This document shows, in pieces, positions 8,619 to 18,024 of a stretch of 64,000 nt of DNA. Position 1 is the stretch's first letter, and the number at the start of each line of letters is the position of its first letter. Origin of the DNA: Thalassobius sp049116315 (GTDB taxonomy: Bacteria; Pseudomonadota; Alphaproteobacteria; Rhodobacterales; Rhodobacteraceae); contig JAGDZD010000009.1 in NCBI GenBank assembly GCA_049116315.1, positions 179,395-243,394 of the forward strand, written 5' to 3'. The notes under the pieces were generated by a model. It did no database searches. It saw only the letters and a list, made by a program, of their open reading frames with translations, and was not told the DNA's origin. The position numbers were made by a program, and so were the translations under genes.

Positions 8619-8927
8619 TTAACTGATCACTTCACCGATGAGCATCTTCGGTTCAACGTTGGTGAAATTTGGGATGTCGGCCAACACTGGTCCAGCAACT
8701 TCAAGTGCGGCTTGCAGGTTGTCCATGCCGGCAAACGCCATCGTTGCCACCACGTAAAATCCCGCAGGCACATCAGGGCCACCGGCAATGCCTTTTGAAA
8801 TGCTTGTGCTTTCGATGTGTTCCCCCATGTGGGACCCGACGAGGGGAATATGGGTTGCCGCATAGTAGTCGTGATCGAAATGAGTGTCGTCACCGACGGG
8901 GTAGAGAACTTGCAATGAAACGGACAT
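8619..8927 (-). CDS. EthD family protein
   Basis: A 102-residue protein of the EthD dimeric alpha/beta-barrel family. It starts with a strand (VSLQVLYP), followed by the family segment DHDYYAATHIPLV and a glycine-rich centre ending in YVVATMAFAGMDNLQAAL. EthD proteins occur in ether and aromatic degradation and as small monooxygenase-like or lyase partners, so the reaction cannot be stated. An AAGGA-like ribosome site (GGAAAAACC) lies just upstream. It stands alone; the nearest same-strand gene upstream is the SRPBCC gene, 102 bases away. Confidence 0.85.
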   Translation of the reverse strand: MSVSLQVLYPVGDDTHFDHDYYAATHIPLVGSHMGEHIESTSISKGIAGGPDVPAGFYVVATMAFAGMDNLQAALEVAGPVLADIPNFTNVEPKMLIGEVIS

Positions 8928-9029
8928 GGTTTTTCCTTTTCTGACCTTGCGTGTCGCAAAGCCGGATAAATCTGGTGATTAGATTGGAACGGCTCGGCAA
9001 TATGTTCATATCATCCGAGCCAAAATAAG

Positions 9030-9494
9030 TTATTGGCTGAAACGTGCAGAGACGGCGCCCAACCCACCATCGTATAGGCCTTGAATCGCGCCTTCCATTT
9101 CAGCAACGTCCGATTTGAACGTCCCCGCCCAGGTGACCGTTGTTGGATTGCCCGGTGTCACCGACAAGGTTGAAACGTAATCGGTGATTGGCAAAGGCGC
9201 TTCAATGATTTTGTAGGAGTAAGATTCACCAAGGGTTGATGACATCAAACGTTCCAGAACAGGGGCGCCGTCACCAAGCGTCAATTGCCGATGAGCGGCA
9301 CCATCGCGCGCTTCCAGCTCACAGCTGACAATACCCGGATGCCAGTCGTCAACGTCGCAAAAATCGCCAATTGCTTGCCAAACCGTTTCTGAATCCGCAG
9401 CCACGGTAACGGAGCTTGTGATGGAGAAGTCTGCTGCAACGGCCGCTGTGGTCGAAACAATGAAAAGCGATGTGGCTAAGGTAAATTTGTTCAT
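9030..9494 (-). CDS. secreted SRPBCC (polyketide cyclase-like) protein
   Basis: A 154-residue protein with a clear signal peptide (residues 1-21, ending AAVAA before DFSITS) and an SRPBCC/START-like fold typical of polyketide cyclase/dehydrase proteins (VAADSETVWQAIGDFCDVDDWHPG). The fold makes a deep hydrophobic pocket that binds a small lipophilic ligand; periplasmic location is predicted. A perfect palindrome at 9572-9591, 78-97 bases upstream, is a candidate operator for the neighbouring HD/LuxR regulator. Ligand and function are unknown. Confidence 0.82.
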   Translation of the reverse strand: MNKFTLATSLFIVSTTAAVAADFSITSSVTVAADSETVWQAIGDFCDVDDWHPGIVSCELEARDGAAHRQLTLGDGAPVLERLMSSTLGESYSYKIIEAPLPITDYVSTLSVTPGNPTTVTWAGTFKSDVAEMEGAIQGLYDGGLGAVSARFSQ

Positions 9495-9571
9495 TTTGAT
9501 CGTGTCCCTAATTTCTGCAATCTTTAGTGATTGCTTGTAGGAAGACTTAACGGAACAAGTGAGATCACCTC

Positions 9572-9591
9572 TATAGGGAGGTCTCCCTATA
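9572..9591. promoter_or_regulatory. 9-base-arm palindrome upstream of the SRPBCC gene
   Basis: TATAGGGAG, a 2-base spacer and CTCCCTATA form a perfect 20-base palindrome. It lies between the SRPBCC start (9494) and the 3' end of the HD/LuxR gene (9640). LuxR-type HTH dimers bind such short palindromes, so it could be that protein's operator. Confidence 0.45.
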
Positions 9592-9639
9592 AACGGCAGA
9601 AACCAAGGTCATCGCTCAAAAAGGATGCTGCCAGGGCGG

Positions 9640-11211
9640 CTAGCGATTTAGCCATTTTCGCTTAATGGTATCCCAAGCCAGCTCTTTTTCGTCACTGCCC
9701 AATCCATGCTCAATCGCCAACATGGCAATCTGCGCGCGCCCGCGAACACCCGTTTTGGAGTAGATTGACTGAATGTGGTGGTCGGCAGTTTTGGCCGAAA
9801 TCCCAAGCCGTGCAGCAATCTGCGGAGTCGTCTCTGAACGGGCCAGACAAGCAATCACCTGGGCTTCGCGTCTGGTCAATCCAAAGGGCAACGCCTGACG
9901 CGCAGTTTTGGCCGGAGATCCGGCCGCTTGCAATACCGCGGCGACCGCAGGTGGCATCAAGGCACCGGATTTGCTTTCCTGGGTCAAGCGCTCGCTGGCT
10001 TCATTGGCACTCAGCGCAGGGCGTCCCGGCCTGTCGAACACCAACTCGTCGTAAAGGTTGGCCGCTGCCAAAATGTTTTCACGCAGGCCTTTTTGGTCGG
10101 TTCGCCGATGATATCCAGATCCATCAAACCGTTCCTCCGCAGAGCTGGGAAGTGTCCCAAACGTGCGAAATGGATTGCCGTGGGACAAAATGAATTCGGT
10201 CTGGAAGGAATGTGTTTCAAATTCCAGACGCTCTGCGTGCGATAGGGCGGTGGATTTGTTCAATAGACGGTTGTCGATTGCACATTTTCCAATGTCGTGC
10301 AGCAACGCCGAATGACGCAATTCCATGAGTGGCTGCTCTTCAATGCCTGCGATTTGTCCCGCCCGCCCACATAATGCCGAAACACGTCGGCTGTGCCCGC
10401 CCATCCAATCTGATTTTTGATCCACAAGATCAGCACCGATCAAAGCCAAAGCTTCACAGTGCTCAAGGCCAATCAAAATTGGATCTCCGGGCTCTGCTGC
10501 GACGAAGACGTCAAATTCCGCTGCCTCATCAAATGGCGCGAAAATTTCATCCCAATTTGCCAAAAGATGCGCACACATATGGGGGTCCAGATCACGACCT
10601 GCGCGGTTTGATATTTCGTCCTGCGCGTCTTGCTTGCCTCTCAGGCTCGTATACAGCGCCGCGACGTGACCGATGCTTACCGCCCGTACAGGCGCGGGAA
10701 TGTCCTCTTTTGCAACATTCCCAAGACCACCATCCCAACGGGCATAGAGGTAGGGCATGCAAGGATTCACCTCGGATGGCAACGGAAGCCGGGCGGCGAA
10801 GGTTCGAGACTGTTCACAATGGATTTCGACGATGCTTTTGATGGCGTCGTGATGCTCTAGGATTGTGCCAAAGGCGGCGTCACGCTCATCTGGTGCGGCG
10901 TGCAAGGCAACCCCAGCTTTCAAAGCGGTTTCCAGAGCCGAGAGATCCAGCCAGTCGCAAAGCAAGAACGCAAGGCTAAATCCACGATCATCACCCAGAG
11001 CCATGCTGCCGGCTTCTGGCCCGCTAGATGTGCAGCCCATGAAGCGAAACAAAGACGTATAGTAGGCTGCCTTGCACGTTTTTTGGTCTAGCCCATAGGA
11101 TCGCGCCAATTCAGTGGCAACGACAGAGCCTACGAGACAGGCCCCGCGTGGACGTCCCGTCGCGCTGTCGCCTGCAATTGCCAAGGTTCCGATAGCTTCA
11201 GATAAACGCAT
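9640..11211 (-). CDS. HD-GYP-type regulator fused to a LuxR DNA-binding domain
   Basis: A 523-residue fusion. Residues 296-400 form an HD-type phosphohydrolase module with LLHDIGK (303-309) and FDGSGY (362-367), as in HD-GYP cyclic-di-GMP phosphodiesterases. The paired histidines normally preceding the second motif are missing (SSAEE). Residues 35-190 look like an earlier, more degenerate HD half (RWDGGLGN near 158). The C-terminal 60 residues are a LuxR HTH (LTRREAQVIACLARSETTPQIAARLG in two overlapping parts). A regulator whose DNA binding is gated by a nucleotide or small ligand is inferred. A 24-base palindrome lies upstream at 11269-11292. Confidence 0.85.
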   Translation of the reverse strand: MRLSEAIGTLAIAGDSATGRPRGACLVGSVVATELARSYGLDQKTCKAAYYTSLFRFMGCTSSGPEAGSMALGDDRGFSLAFLLCDWLDLSALETALKAGVALHAAPDERDAAFGTILEHHDAIKSIVEIHCEQSRTFAARLPLPSEVNPCMPYLYARWDGGLGNVAKEDIPAPVRAVSIGHVAALYTSLRGKQDAQDEISNRAGRDLDPHMCAHLLANWDEIFAPFDEAAEFDVFVAAEPGDPILIGLEHCEALALIGADLVDQKSDWMGGHSRRVSALCGRAGQIAGIEEQPLMELRHSALLHDIGKCAIDNRLLNKSTALSHAERLEFETHSFQTEFILSHGNPFRTFGTLPSSAEERFDGSGYHRRTDQKGLRENILAAANLYDELVFDRPGRPALSANEASERLTQESKSGALMPPAVAAVLQAAGSPAKTARQALPFGLTRREAQVIACLARSETTPQIAARLGISAKTADHHIQSIYSKTGVRGRAQIAMLAIEHGLGSDEKELAWDTIKRKWLNR

Positions 11212-11268
11212 TTATTCCCCCGATCTGTCCAATGGATGCAAAACCGGGACAATTTAAATGTCGCATGA

Positions 11269-11292
11269 TCAACAAAAATTGATTTTTGTTGA
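11269..11292. promoter_or_regulatory. perfect inverted repeat upstream of the HD/LuxR gene
   Basis: Arms TCAACAAAAA and TTTTTGTTGA surround TTGA, 58-81 bases before the start codon at 11211. The symmetry and place suit an operator, possibly autoregulatory. As RNA it would be a weak A/T hairpin, so a DNA site is more likely. Confidence 0.45.
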
Positions 11293-11668
11293 ATGCTTTT
11301 TGAGACCATGGACATAAAACCGAGAGAATTCAACTCTGGCTTTTCAGGCAATGCGGCTATTCCTACGGGCTGAGGCTACTGGTTGCCTGGGGGAGGTGAC
11401 AGACACGATGGCTGGCCAGCTATGTGCAACGTGCCACTGAGACAGTTGCACGCCGCGACACAAAAGCAGAGTGCACAACCCAGGGCTGGCGGCCTCCGGC
11501 GTAAAAACAACGGTTTCAAACTTGGCCGACGCACATGCGCCCTTCCCAAACATAGACAGATACCCGCCCTCTGGAACTGTCGGATCGAGCAACGACAGCT
11601 TTGAGCTGACAAAGGAATGGGCCCCCAGCGAAGCGTGTAGGAGCATCCAAAACGATGATCCCCGCCGT

Positions 11669-12215
11669 AGCCCGAAATTTCTTCGCTTACCAAGTCGATA
11701 AATCGTCCAACGACAGGGTAAGAAAGTGACGAAGATCTGTAGAATGCGCCTGCGGGCTTTCTGGAAATTGGCGGGTTTGTTCTGAGCGCGCGCACGCTTT
11801 CGGTATCAATGATAGGGCCGAGCTGAATCGGAAGTGTCATCGCCAAGGTGCTGTTCGCGACCATTTGCAAGCCAAGGGACAAGGATGTCGTTTGCAAAAT
11901 AACGTTTGGGGGCGGCAGACCGTGTGCATCGAAATGCGACAGCGTCAACTCTTCGTTTTCGGGCGTTTCTCTGTATACGATCCAATCGAGTTTGCTTAGG
12001 TGGCTTGGGGTGATGGTTTTGCGATCTGCCAAAGCGTGGCTCGCACTCACGAGGATTCCTTGTTCAACCTCGGTAAAACGCTCGAACTCAACGGCATCGT
12101 CCGCAAGAAGATGTTCTGACGTGCCAAAGGCGACATCCAGAGATCCGTTACGGATACGGGGCAAGTTCCGAGCATTGAGATCGGCGGCGAGGCGAATGGT
12201 TGTTTCTAATCGCAT
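11669..12215 (-). pseudogene. LysR regulator remnant (effector domain only)
   Basis: About 180 residues match the LysR substrate-binding domain (for example GSLDVAFG, a TxxLxLGLQMVANSTLAMTLP segment and PVVGRFIDLVSEEI). The N-terminal HTH is absent. The frame begins abruptly next to a truncated tctB on the opposite strand, and the open frame continues past the domain's natural end with unrelated peptide to 11376. LysR genes commonly sit divergent from tct operons. The picture is therefore one locus from which a central piece (LysR HTH, tctC, 5' tctB) was deleted near 12190-12215. Confidence 0.75.
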
Positions 12216-12643
12216 TCCTGTTCAACGCTGCTCTTTTTCCGGAACTTGCTGCAGGACTCTTGCTATTTCTTGGAAGTCCAATTGCCATCGGGTTGGTTCT
12301 GAGGGCATGAAAGCCGAACAGCTTTTCGCGCCCATCGAGGGCCGATAGCCAACTTGAGGAGCGGCCTGAGTCAATCTCCCAACTCAAGCGGCTCCAGCTT
12401 GCTATTCTTGGCCTTTTGATCCTCTATTTCATACTGCTGGAGCCGGTCGGTTTTCACATCTCAACCGCTGTCATTGAAACTGCCATGATCCATGCTCTTG
12501 GTGCGCAACCTATCTACTTCCCATTTCTGGCGGTCATCGGCCTGACTTTTGCAATTTCTTTCTTGTTCGAAGGATTGATGAAAGTTGTGTTGCCGCTTGG
12601 CTACTTCAAATTTGCACCGCCCTATGGGCTGTTGGGGCTATAG
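12188..12643 (+). pseudogene. tctB: tctB remnant (small membrane subunit)
   Basis: One reading frame encodes a TctB-like protein. Its first part contains LFPELAAGLLLFLG and its second part LILYFILLEPVGFHIST followed by membrane segments ending in FKFAPPYGLLGL. The frame is broken by an in-frame TGA at 12308-12310, and its 5' end is missing where it meets the LysR remnant. The same frame runs on into tctA. TctB is the 4-TM subunit of tripartite tricarboxylate transporters. An intact paralogous system lies at 45570-48603. Confidence 0.75.
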
Positions 12644-13557
12644 ACAACGTTTGACCTTCTATTTTCAGGTATCGACCTGATCGCGTCTCCACAGGATATT
12701 TTGTTAGTAGCACTCGGAAGTGCGGGTGGCCTCCTCATCGGCGCACTACCCGGCCTTGGGCCTTTGATGGGGATCATCCTACTTTTACCAGCCGCCTTCT
12801 ACATGCCACCAGTTGCAGGTATGGGCATCTTGATTGCAATCTATGTCGGTGGATCTTGTGGTGGTGCGGTTTCAGCAATCCTGCTGCGAATACCGGGCAC
12901 ACCATTAGCTGCCGCAACTCTTTTGGACGGCTACCCCGTGGCCAAAAACGGTAGAGCTGGAGATGCCATTGGAGTTGCGATATCAGCATCCGCTTTAGGC
13001 GGAGTCTTCGGCGGTATCATTCTTGTATTTTTGCCCCCTTGCTTGCTGCGGTTGCTGTCAAATTCGGGCCGCCCGAGTACTTTGCACTCGCCGTTACTGG
13101 TCTCCTGTCGATCGCGGTTGTTTCGTCTGAAACGACCGTAAAAGGTCTGATGACTGGATGTTTGGGTTTGCAGATCGCGATGGTCGGCACCGACCCAATG
13201 TCCGATGCCTACAGATTTACATTTGATATGTACCAGATGAGCAGCGGCTTTCACATTGTTGCGGTGGTTGTTGGGTTGTTTGCTCTCTCTGAAGCAGCGT
13301 TTCAGATCGAAGAGGGAAACCTCGGGATCAAACCGAACGTTCAGAACGTCAAGGTGACGTTTGGCTCACTTTTCCTCACCTTGCAGCACAAGTGGAATTT
13401 TCTCCGTTCGCGCACAATCGGGACATTCTTTGGTGCGTTACCGGGTGCCAGTGGAATCATCACCTCCTTCACCGCCTATGCCATTGCAAAGACGCGAAGC
13501 ACACCAGAAGAAGGCTATGGCAAGGGTGATCCTGATGGATTTGCCCCAACCATTTGA
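12644..13557 (+). pseudogene. tctA: tctA remnant, frameshifted and truncated
   Basis: TctA-like sequence starts with TFDLLFSGIDLIASPQDILL, then GALPGLGPLMGI and the LLDGYPVAKNGRAGDA loop. The normal start codon is not visible. Near 13035 the frame shifts, in a run of C bases after FLPP: one base appears missing, and the protein resumes as LLAAVAVKFGPPEYFAL in the next frame. It continues to GKGDPDGFAPTI and then stops, whereas family members go on for over 150 residues (compare GDPRGVAAPEAGNN in the intact copy near 47.9 kb). It is a clear degraded copy. Confidence 0.85.
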
Positions 13558-13583
13558 GTGCTAACGGGCCGATTGGCACGTTC

Positions 13584-13603
13584 GGCGCGCGGATCCGCGC
13601 GCC
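13584..13603. repeat. 20-base perfect palindrome between tctA remnant and pot operon
   Basis: A fully symmetric G/C-rich palindrome (GGCGCGCGGA and its complement) lies 27 bases past the tctA remnant and 50 bases beyond the 3' end of the minus-strand ABC operon. It could act as the operon's 3' hairpin, though no T-run follows, or mark the deletion boundary. Confidence 0.4.
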
Positions 13604-13652
13604 TCAGTTCAGCAAGGAACTGTGGCAACGCAATCAGATCTGAGCCAAGGCT

Positions 13653-14501
13653 TCACTTCTTTTGAAAGAAGATCATCACCAGCGCCAAACAGCTAGAGCC
13701 GAGCATCAACAGCAAAGAGACAGCGTTCAACAATGGAGTTGAGCCTTCTTTCAACCGGTCAAACATAGCGATGGTCAACGGTGCATCAGATCCCACCAAC
13801 ATCAAAGTTGTGTTGAAATTTTCAAAGCTCATCAGAAAGCTCACCACAAAGGCGCCGATCATCGCTGGGGCAAGATAGGGGATCGTCACCGTTCGGATTG
13901 CCACCAGCCGCCCGGCACCAAGATTGAGTGCGGCCTCTTCCAAAGTGCGGTCAAATTTTTGCAGACGTGCCCCAATGACCAGCGTGGCGATTGTGGTGAT
14001 AAAGGAAAACTGCCCCAGGATGACCAACAGCAGCCCCGGTCGCAGGGCCTCCAGATCAATCCGGTACCCATCCCAAAGACCATTGGCCACCCGGCTGGAA
14101 AACACCAAGATCGAAATGCCCAAAACGATCCCCGGCACCACCAAAGGCAGCAACATCAGGACATAGAGCAGACCCTGACCGCGAAACCGGTAGCGATTGA
14201 ACAAAAATGCATTCGACAAACCAACCGCAACAGATAGGGCCGAGACCACCACGGCAACAAAAACTGACGTGCCTACTGCGCGCAGAATTGAACGCTCATG
14301 AAACACCCCAATCATCGGCCGCTGATCCCCAAAGAACCAGTTCCAAGTGAAGCCTTCCCAAGGCAGCGAGGGAAACTGACTGTCGTTAAAGGCAAAGCCT
14401 GCGACCACCAGCAGCGGCAAGGCCAAAAAGACAAAAAACACGACAATATAGGCGGTGTAGGCCGCGGTCAGAAATCGGGGTTGGGGAATGGATGGAATCA
14501 T
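13653..14501 (-). CDS. potC: polyamine-type ABC transporter permease, PotC-like
   Basis: A 282-residue inner-membrane permease with six predicted TM segments. It carries the cytoplasmic EAA loop (LEEAALNLGAGRLVAIRTVTIPYLAPAM) that docks on the ATPase. The GLSNAFLFNRYRF region and the C-terminal FENFNTTLMLVG segment match the PotC branch of spermidine/putrescine permeases. It is last in a four-gene operon (binding protein, ATPase, PotB-like, PotC-like) and lies 12 bases after the PotB-like gene. The exact polyamine cannot be read from the permease. Confidence 0.88.
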   Translation of the reverse strand: MIPSIPQPRFLTAAYTAYIVVFFVFLALPLLVVAGFAFNDSQFPSLPWEGFTWNWFFGDQRPMIGVFHERSILRAVGTSVFVAVVVSALSVAVGLSNAFLFNRYRFRGQGLLYVLMLLPLVVPGIVLGISILVFSSRVANGLWDGYRIDLEALRPGLLLVILGQFSFITTIATLVIGARLQKFDRTLEEAALNLGAGRLVAIRTVTIPYLAPAMIGAFVVSFLMSFENFNTTLMLVGSDAPLTIAMFDRLKEGSTPLLNAVSLLLMLGSSCLALVMIFFQKK

Positions 14502-14513
14502 GACAAGTCTCCC

Positions 14514-15374
14514 TCAACCCATTGTTTTTTCAAGTGACTGTCCGGTCAGCTTTAGCATGCCCCAAACAATCGCCGAAGAAAGGATCAGCAACATAAAGCC
14601 AAAGGCCGCGCCCAGTTCCCAGTTAAAGCGGACGATGAACTGAGAATAGATCAGCTCGGTGAACCAGAGGCTTTCTTTCCCACCCAGCATTGTGGGGGTC
14701 AGATAGTTGCCAAGCGACAGCATGAACACCACGATAGACCCCGAAACAATGCCCGGCATGGCGTGGGGGATGATGATTTCGCGCAGAACACTGACGCCTG
14801 AGCCCCCAAGATCATAGCCCGCTTCAATCACCTCATCTGGCAGGCTTTCCAAAGTTGTGACCAGCGGCACAACCATGAACAACATCGACGTGTAGACCAG
14901 CCCCAACATGATCGCACCGTCGTTATACAGCATTTCCACCGGCCCATCGACCAGCCCCAGAAACTGCAGAAGGTTTGAAAAGATGCCGGTTTCCCGCAGG
15001 AGGATCATCCAGCCAAACGTGCGTACCAATTCAGACACCCAAAAGGGCACAAGACACAGCAGAAACAGCGCCGATTGCATCCGGCCTTTGACCATTTTGG
15101 CGATATAATAGCTGACCGGAAACGCAATGATCAGCGTCAGCAGAGTGGCGAGGATCGACATGACCGCGGTGCGCAAGAAGGTGCGCAAATAGAGCGGCTC
15201 CTGAAAAAAGGTCAGGTAATTCGCCAAGCTCGTTTCATATTTACCAACCCCAACCCGTTCTTGTAGCGAGACTAAGAACATGTCGACATGGGGGATAAAG
15301 ATCAGCAGCGAGAGCCACAACAACAGCGGTGTCAGCAGTAGGCCCAGCCCAACTTTGGCTTCAATCCGCATCAC
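14514..15374 (-). CDS. potB: polyamine-type ABC transporter permease, PotB-like
   Basis: A 286-residue permease with six TM segments. Its EAA loop (EVIEAGYDLGGSGVSVLREIIIPHAMPGI) and the segment LGNYLTPTMLGGKES are typical of PotB/PotH. It pairs with the PotC-like permease to form the membrane channel. Its start overlaps the end of the ATPase gene by four bases (15371-15374), indicating translational coupling. Confidence 0.88.
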   Translation of the reverse strand: MMRIEAKVGLGLLLTPLLLWLSLLIFIPHVDMFLVSLQERVGVGKYETSLANYLTFFQEPLYLRTFLRTAVMSILATLLTLIIAFPVSYYIAKMVKGRMQSALFLLCLVPFWVSELVRTFGWMILLRETGIFSNLLQFLGLVDGPVEMLYNDGAIMLGLVYTSMLFMVVPLVTTLESLPDEVIEAGYDLGGSGVSVLREIIIPHAMPGIVSGSIVVFMLSLGNYLTPTMLGGKESLWFTELIYSQFIVRFNWELGAAFGFMLLILSSAIVWGMLKLTGQSLEKTMG

Positions 15375-16471
15375 TGAGGCCCTGCTTGAAAACAGTTGCC
15401 TTGATCACTGGACCAACCGATATGCACGGCGTCCCCTTTGGCAACCGACGCAAACTCGCCCGATTGAGGCAGGTTGACCTCGATCTCTTCGCGCCCGTCG
15501 TCCGATCCAACCAAAATCCGGCTGGCGGCGCCATTGAACAGCATCGAGGTCACACGCCCGGAAATCTGATTGTCAAAATGGGCCAAATCTGCGGCATTTT
15601 GCGCGATGCGGATCGCTTCGGGGCGAACAAAGACATCAGCGTGCTGACCCTCTGTCAGATCGCGGCCAAAACTGGCACCGCGCAGCGTCAGCCCATTGGC
15701 GGTGACCAGCTCAACGGCGTCTCCGTCTTTGCGGCTGATCTGACCCTGCCAGCGGTTGGTGTCGCCAACAAAGCCAGCCACAAAGGCGCTTTCGGGGCGA
15801 TAATACAGGTCTTGGCCGCTGCCCATCTGTTCAAATTGGCCGTTGTTCATCACGGCGATATTGTCCGACATCACCAGCGCTTCGGATTGATCGTGGGTGA
15901 TGTAAACAAAGGTGGTGTCAAAGGCCGCTTGCAGCGCCTTCAGCTCGACCTTCATGCGCTCGCGCAGCTTCAGATCCAGCGCGCCCAGTGGTTCATCCAG
16001 CAACAGCACATCAGGCTCCAGCACCATACAGCGGGCAATGGCCACACGCTGCTTTTGCCCACCTGACAGCTCATCGACCTTACGCGCGCCAATACCGGGC
16101 AGGCTGATACGCTCCAGCGCCTCATCGACTTTGCGGTTGATCAGGGCTTTGTCCATGCCTTGACGGCGCAGACCATAACCGATGTTCTCGGCGATATTCA
16201 TCATTGGAAACAGGGCCAGATGCTGAAACACCATATTCACCGGCCGCTTGTTTGGCGGCACGTTCAGCACCGATTTGCCTTTGATCTGGATGTCACCTTC
16301 GCTTGGATCCAAGAATCCGGCAATCATCCGCATGACGGTGGTCTTGCCACAGCCTGATGGCCCAAGGATTGAGAAGAACGATCCCGGGGGCACCTGAAAC
16401 GAAACATTTTCAACAGCGGTGGTTTCGCCAAACCGTTTGGTCAGGGCACGACATTCAAGATCAGGCGTCAT
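15371..16471 (-). CDS. potA: polyamine-type ABC transporter ATP-binding protein, PotA-like
   Basis: A 366-residue ATPase with Walker A (GPSGCGKTT), Q-loop, signature LSGGQKQR, Walker B (LLLDEPLGALD) and H-loop (THDQ), followed by a C-terminal TOBE-type regulatory domain (about 240-360). It energises the PotB/PotC pair. Start codons at 16483, 16474 and 16471 are all in frame. 16471 (MTPDLE) is preferred because GGAA then lies six bases upstream. A stem-loop at 16496-16517 separates it from the binding-protein gene. Confidence 0.88.
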   Translation of the reverse strand: MTPDLECRALTKRFGETTAVENVSFQVPPGSFFSILGPSGCGKTTVMRMIAGFLDPSEGDIQIKGKSVLNVPPNKRPVNMVFQHLALFPMMNIAENIGYGLRRQGMDKALINRKVDEALERISLPGIGARKVDELSGGQKQRVAIARCMVLEPDVLLLDEPLGALDLKLRERMKVELKALQAAFDTTFVYITHDQSEALVMSDNIAVMNNGQFEQMGSGQDLYYRPESAFVAGFVGDTNRWQGQISRKDGDAVELVTANGLTLRGASFGRDLTEGQHADVFVRPEAIRIAQNAADLAHFDNQISGRVTSMLFNGAASRILVGSDDGREEIEVNLPQSGEFASVAKGDAVHIGWSSDQGNCFQAGPQ

Positions 16472-16495
16472 CATACATTCCATAAATAGATCAAA

Positions 16496-16517
16496 CGCCC
16501 GCCCCGAGGGGCGAGCG
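16496..16517 (-). terminator. stem-loop between binding-protein and ATPase genes
   Basis: Two 10-base G/C-rich arms with one mismatch enclose a 2-base loop. On the minus strand a T-rich stretch follows. It is an attenuator or mRNA-stabilising hairpin of the kind often found after a solute-binding-protein gene, allowing more binding protein than membrane parts. Confidence 0.65.
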
Positions 16518-16538
16518 TCAGTTGTAAGCGCGTGGGGA

Positions 16539-17606
16539 TTACTTGGCCGCTTTGACGCGATCCAAGACACCACCTTCAATGGCTTCCAGACCAGCAGGAA
16601 CTGGTGGATACCATTTGATGTTGTCGATGGCTTCTTGAGAGAAAGACGCTTGGTAGCGGGCTTTCAGCGCGTCATCGGCAAATGCATCAGCGCCCTGAGA
16701 GGCGGTGAAGTTGCCAGCCGCAGCCGTGATCATCGCCGCGACTTCTGGCTGCATCACAAAGTTGATCCAATCGTAGGCCGCATCATCCGCTTTACCTTTG
16801 GCAGGCAGAACAAATGTATCGATCCAACCCAATGCGCCGGCTTCTGGGGCCACAAAGGTGATGTCTTCCATATCGGCGTTCAGCTTCCAGCCGCCGGTAT
16901 CCCACGCCATCGAGGCAACCACTTCGCCCGAGCGCAGCAGACCCATCAGCTCATCGCCGCCACCCCAATAGGTTTTGACGTTGGCTTTACATTCAATCAG
17001 CTTGGCTTCGACTTTGCCCATCACCTCAGCATAGGCGGCTTCGTCGCCATAGGCCGCAAACGGGTCCAGCCCCATTGAATAGGCAAAACCGATCAGCGTT
17101 GGACGCTTCAAGCGGTAAGAGACCTTGCCAGCAACATCCGCATTACACAGATCGGTGTAATCTTTGACCGAAGCGGCTTTGGTGGTGTCCAACACCAGAC
17201 CTGATGTGCCCCAGACATGGGGAACGCCGTAAACGTCGCCAGCAACAGTGGTGTTGCCTTTGGTGGCTTCCAGCATCGAAGAGATGAACAAAGAGTCGTC
17301 AATCTTGCTCAGATCGATGGGCTTATAAATCCCAAACTCTTCCTGTGGACCTGCAATACGGTCTTGGCTTGGCTGCGCCAAATCAAAACCACCCCCGCGC
17401 GTGGCGCGCAGTTTTGCAATCATTTCTTCGTTGTTAGATTTTGTCACCTCAACTGTGTGACCGGTTTCGGCCTCAAACTTAGCAACAACGTCTTCGGGGG
17501 CATAGCCACCCCAAGTCAGAAGACGGAGGGTGTCAGCCGCTGCAACCGATGTGCTTGCGACGACTGCAGCAAGCGCTGCAGATACGATAATTGATTGATT
17601 TTTCAT
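16539..17606 (-). CDS. polyamine-type ABC substrate-binding protein, PotD/PotF family
   Basis: A 355-residue periplasmic protein with a signal peptide (residues 1-23, ending SVAAA before DTLRLLTWGGYAPEDVV). The LTWGGYAPEDV opening, the DLAQPSQDRI segment and the WGTSG motif place it in the PotD/PotF/AgaB family that binds spermidine, putrescine or related amines. The start at 17606 (MKNQSIIV) has GGGAC at a proper distance; upstream in-frame codons encode implausible peptide. It is the first gene of the operon, so the promoter should lie in 17610-17760. Confidence 0.88.
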   Translation of the reverse strand: MKNQSIIVSAALAAVVASTSVAAADTLRLLTWGGYAPEDVVAKFEAETGHTVEVTKSNNEEMIAKLRATRGGGFDLAQPSQDRIAGPQEEFGIYKPIDLSKIDDSLFISSMLEATKGNTTVAGDVYGVPHVWGTSGLVLDTTKAASVKDYTDLCNADVAGKVSYRLKRPTLIGFAYSMGLDPFAAYGDEAAYAEVMGKVEAKLIECKANVKTYWGGGDELMGLLRSGEVVASMAWDTGGWKLNADMEDITFVAPEAGALGWIDTFVLPAKGKADDAAYDWINFVMQPEVAAMITAAAGNFTASQGADAFADDALKARYQASFSQEAIDNIKWYPPVPAGLEAIEGGVLDRVKAAK

Positions 17607-18024
17607 GTTCTTGTCCCTGTTACAGACGTAGAGTTCAGAGTGCCAAATTGGTGTGGAAACTTTTGAACATTTGGTCAAACTAAAACGTCGCGATGACACA
17701 TTAAATTCACCCTCCTGTCAAATGCTTGTGACCTTGGATCGCTGGAAACCGTAAAACTACGGTACCCGGCCCAGCAAATAACCATCTGGACAGGCATTGG
17801 ATTGACCAATCAGAAGGCGAAGCTTGGACCGTCCTGCATCGCCGCTAAGCACTTGGCGCGAAATGGCAAGCCATCGCAGAATCTCTGTCAAAAAAATCAG
17901 TGAAATGCCCGCATTCAAAGCCTGCTGACCCTCGCTTTGATCGCAGGTGCAACTGATGTGCAGCCATTGAAGCGGATCTTGCTTTCCCCCCAAGCCGGGC
18001 CAGTGCCGTTAGAAGCCGGCAATC
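17607..18024. other. intergenic region upstream of the pot operon
   Basis: It should hold the promoter of the minus-strand polyamine operon. Its right part (about 17930-18024) appears to be the worn 5' portion of the methyltransferase fragment that becomes readable at 18025. No tRNA or conserved RNA is recognised. Confidence 0.4.
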
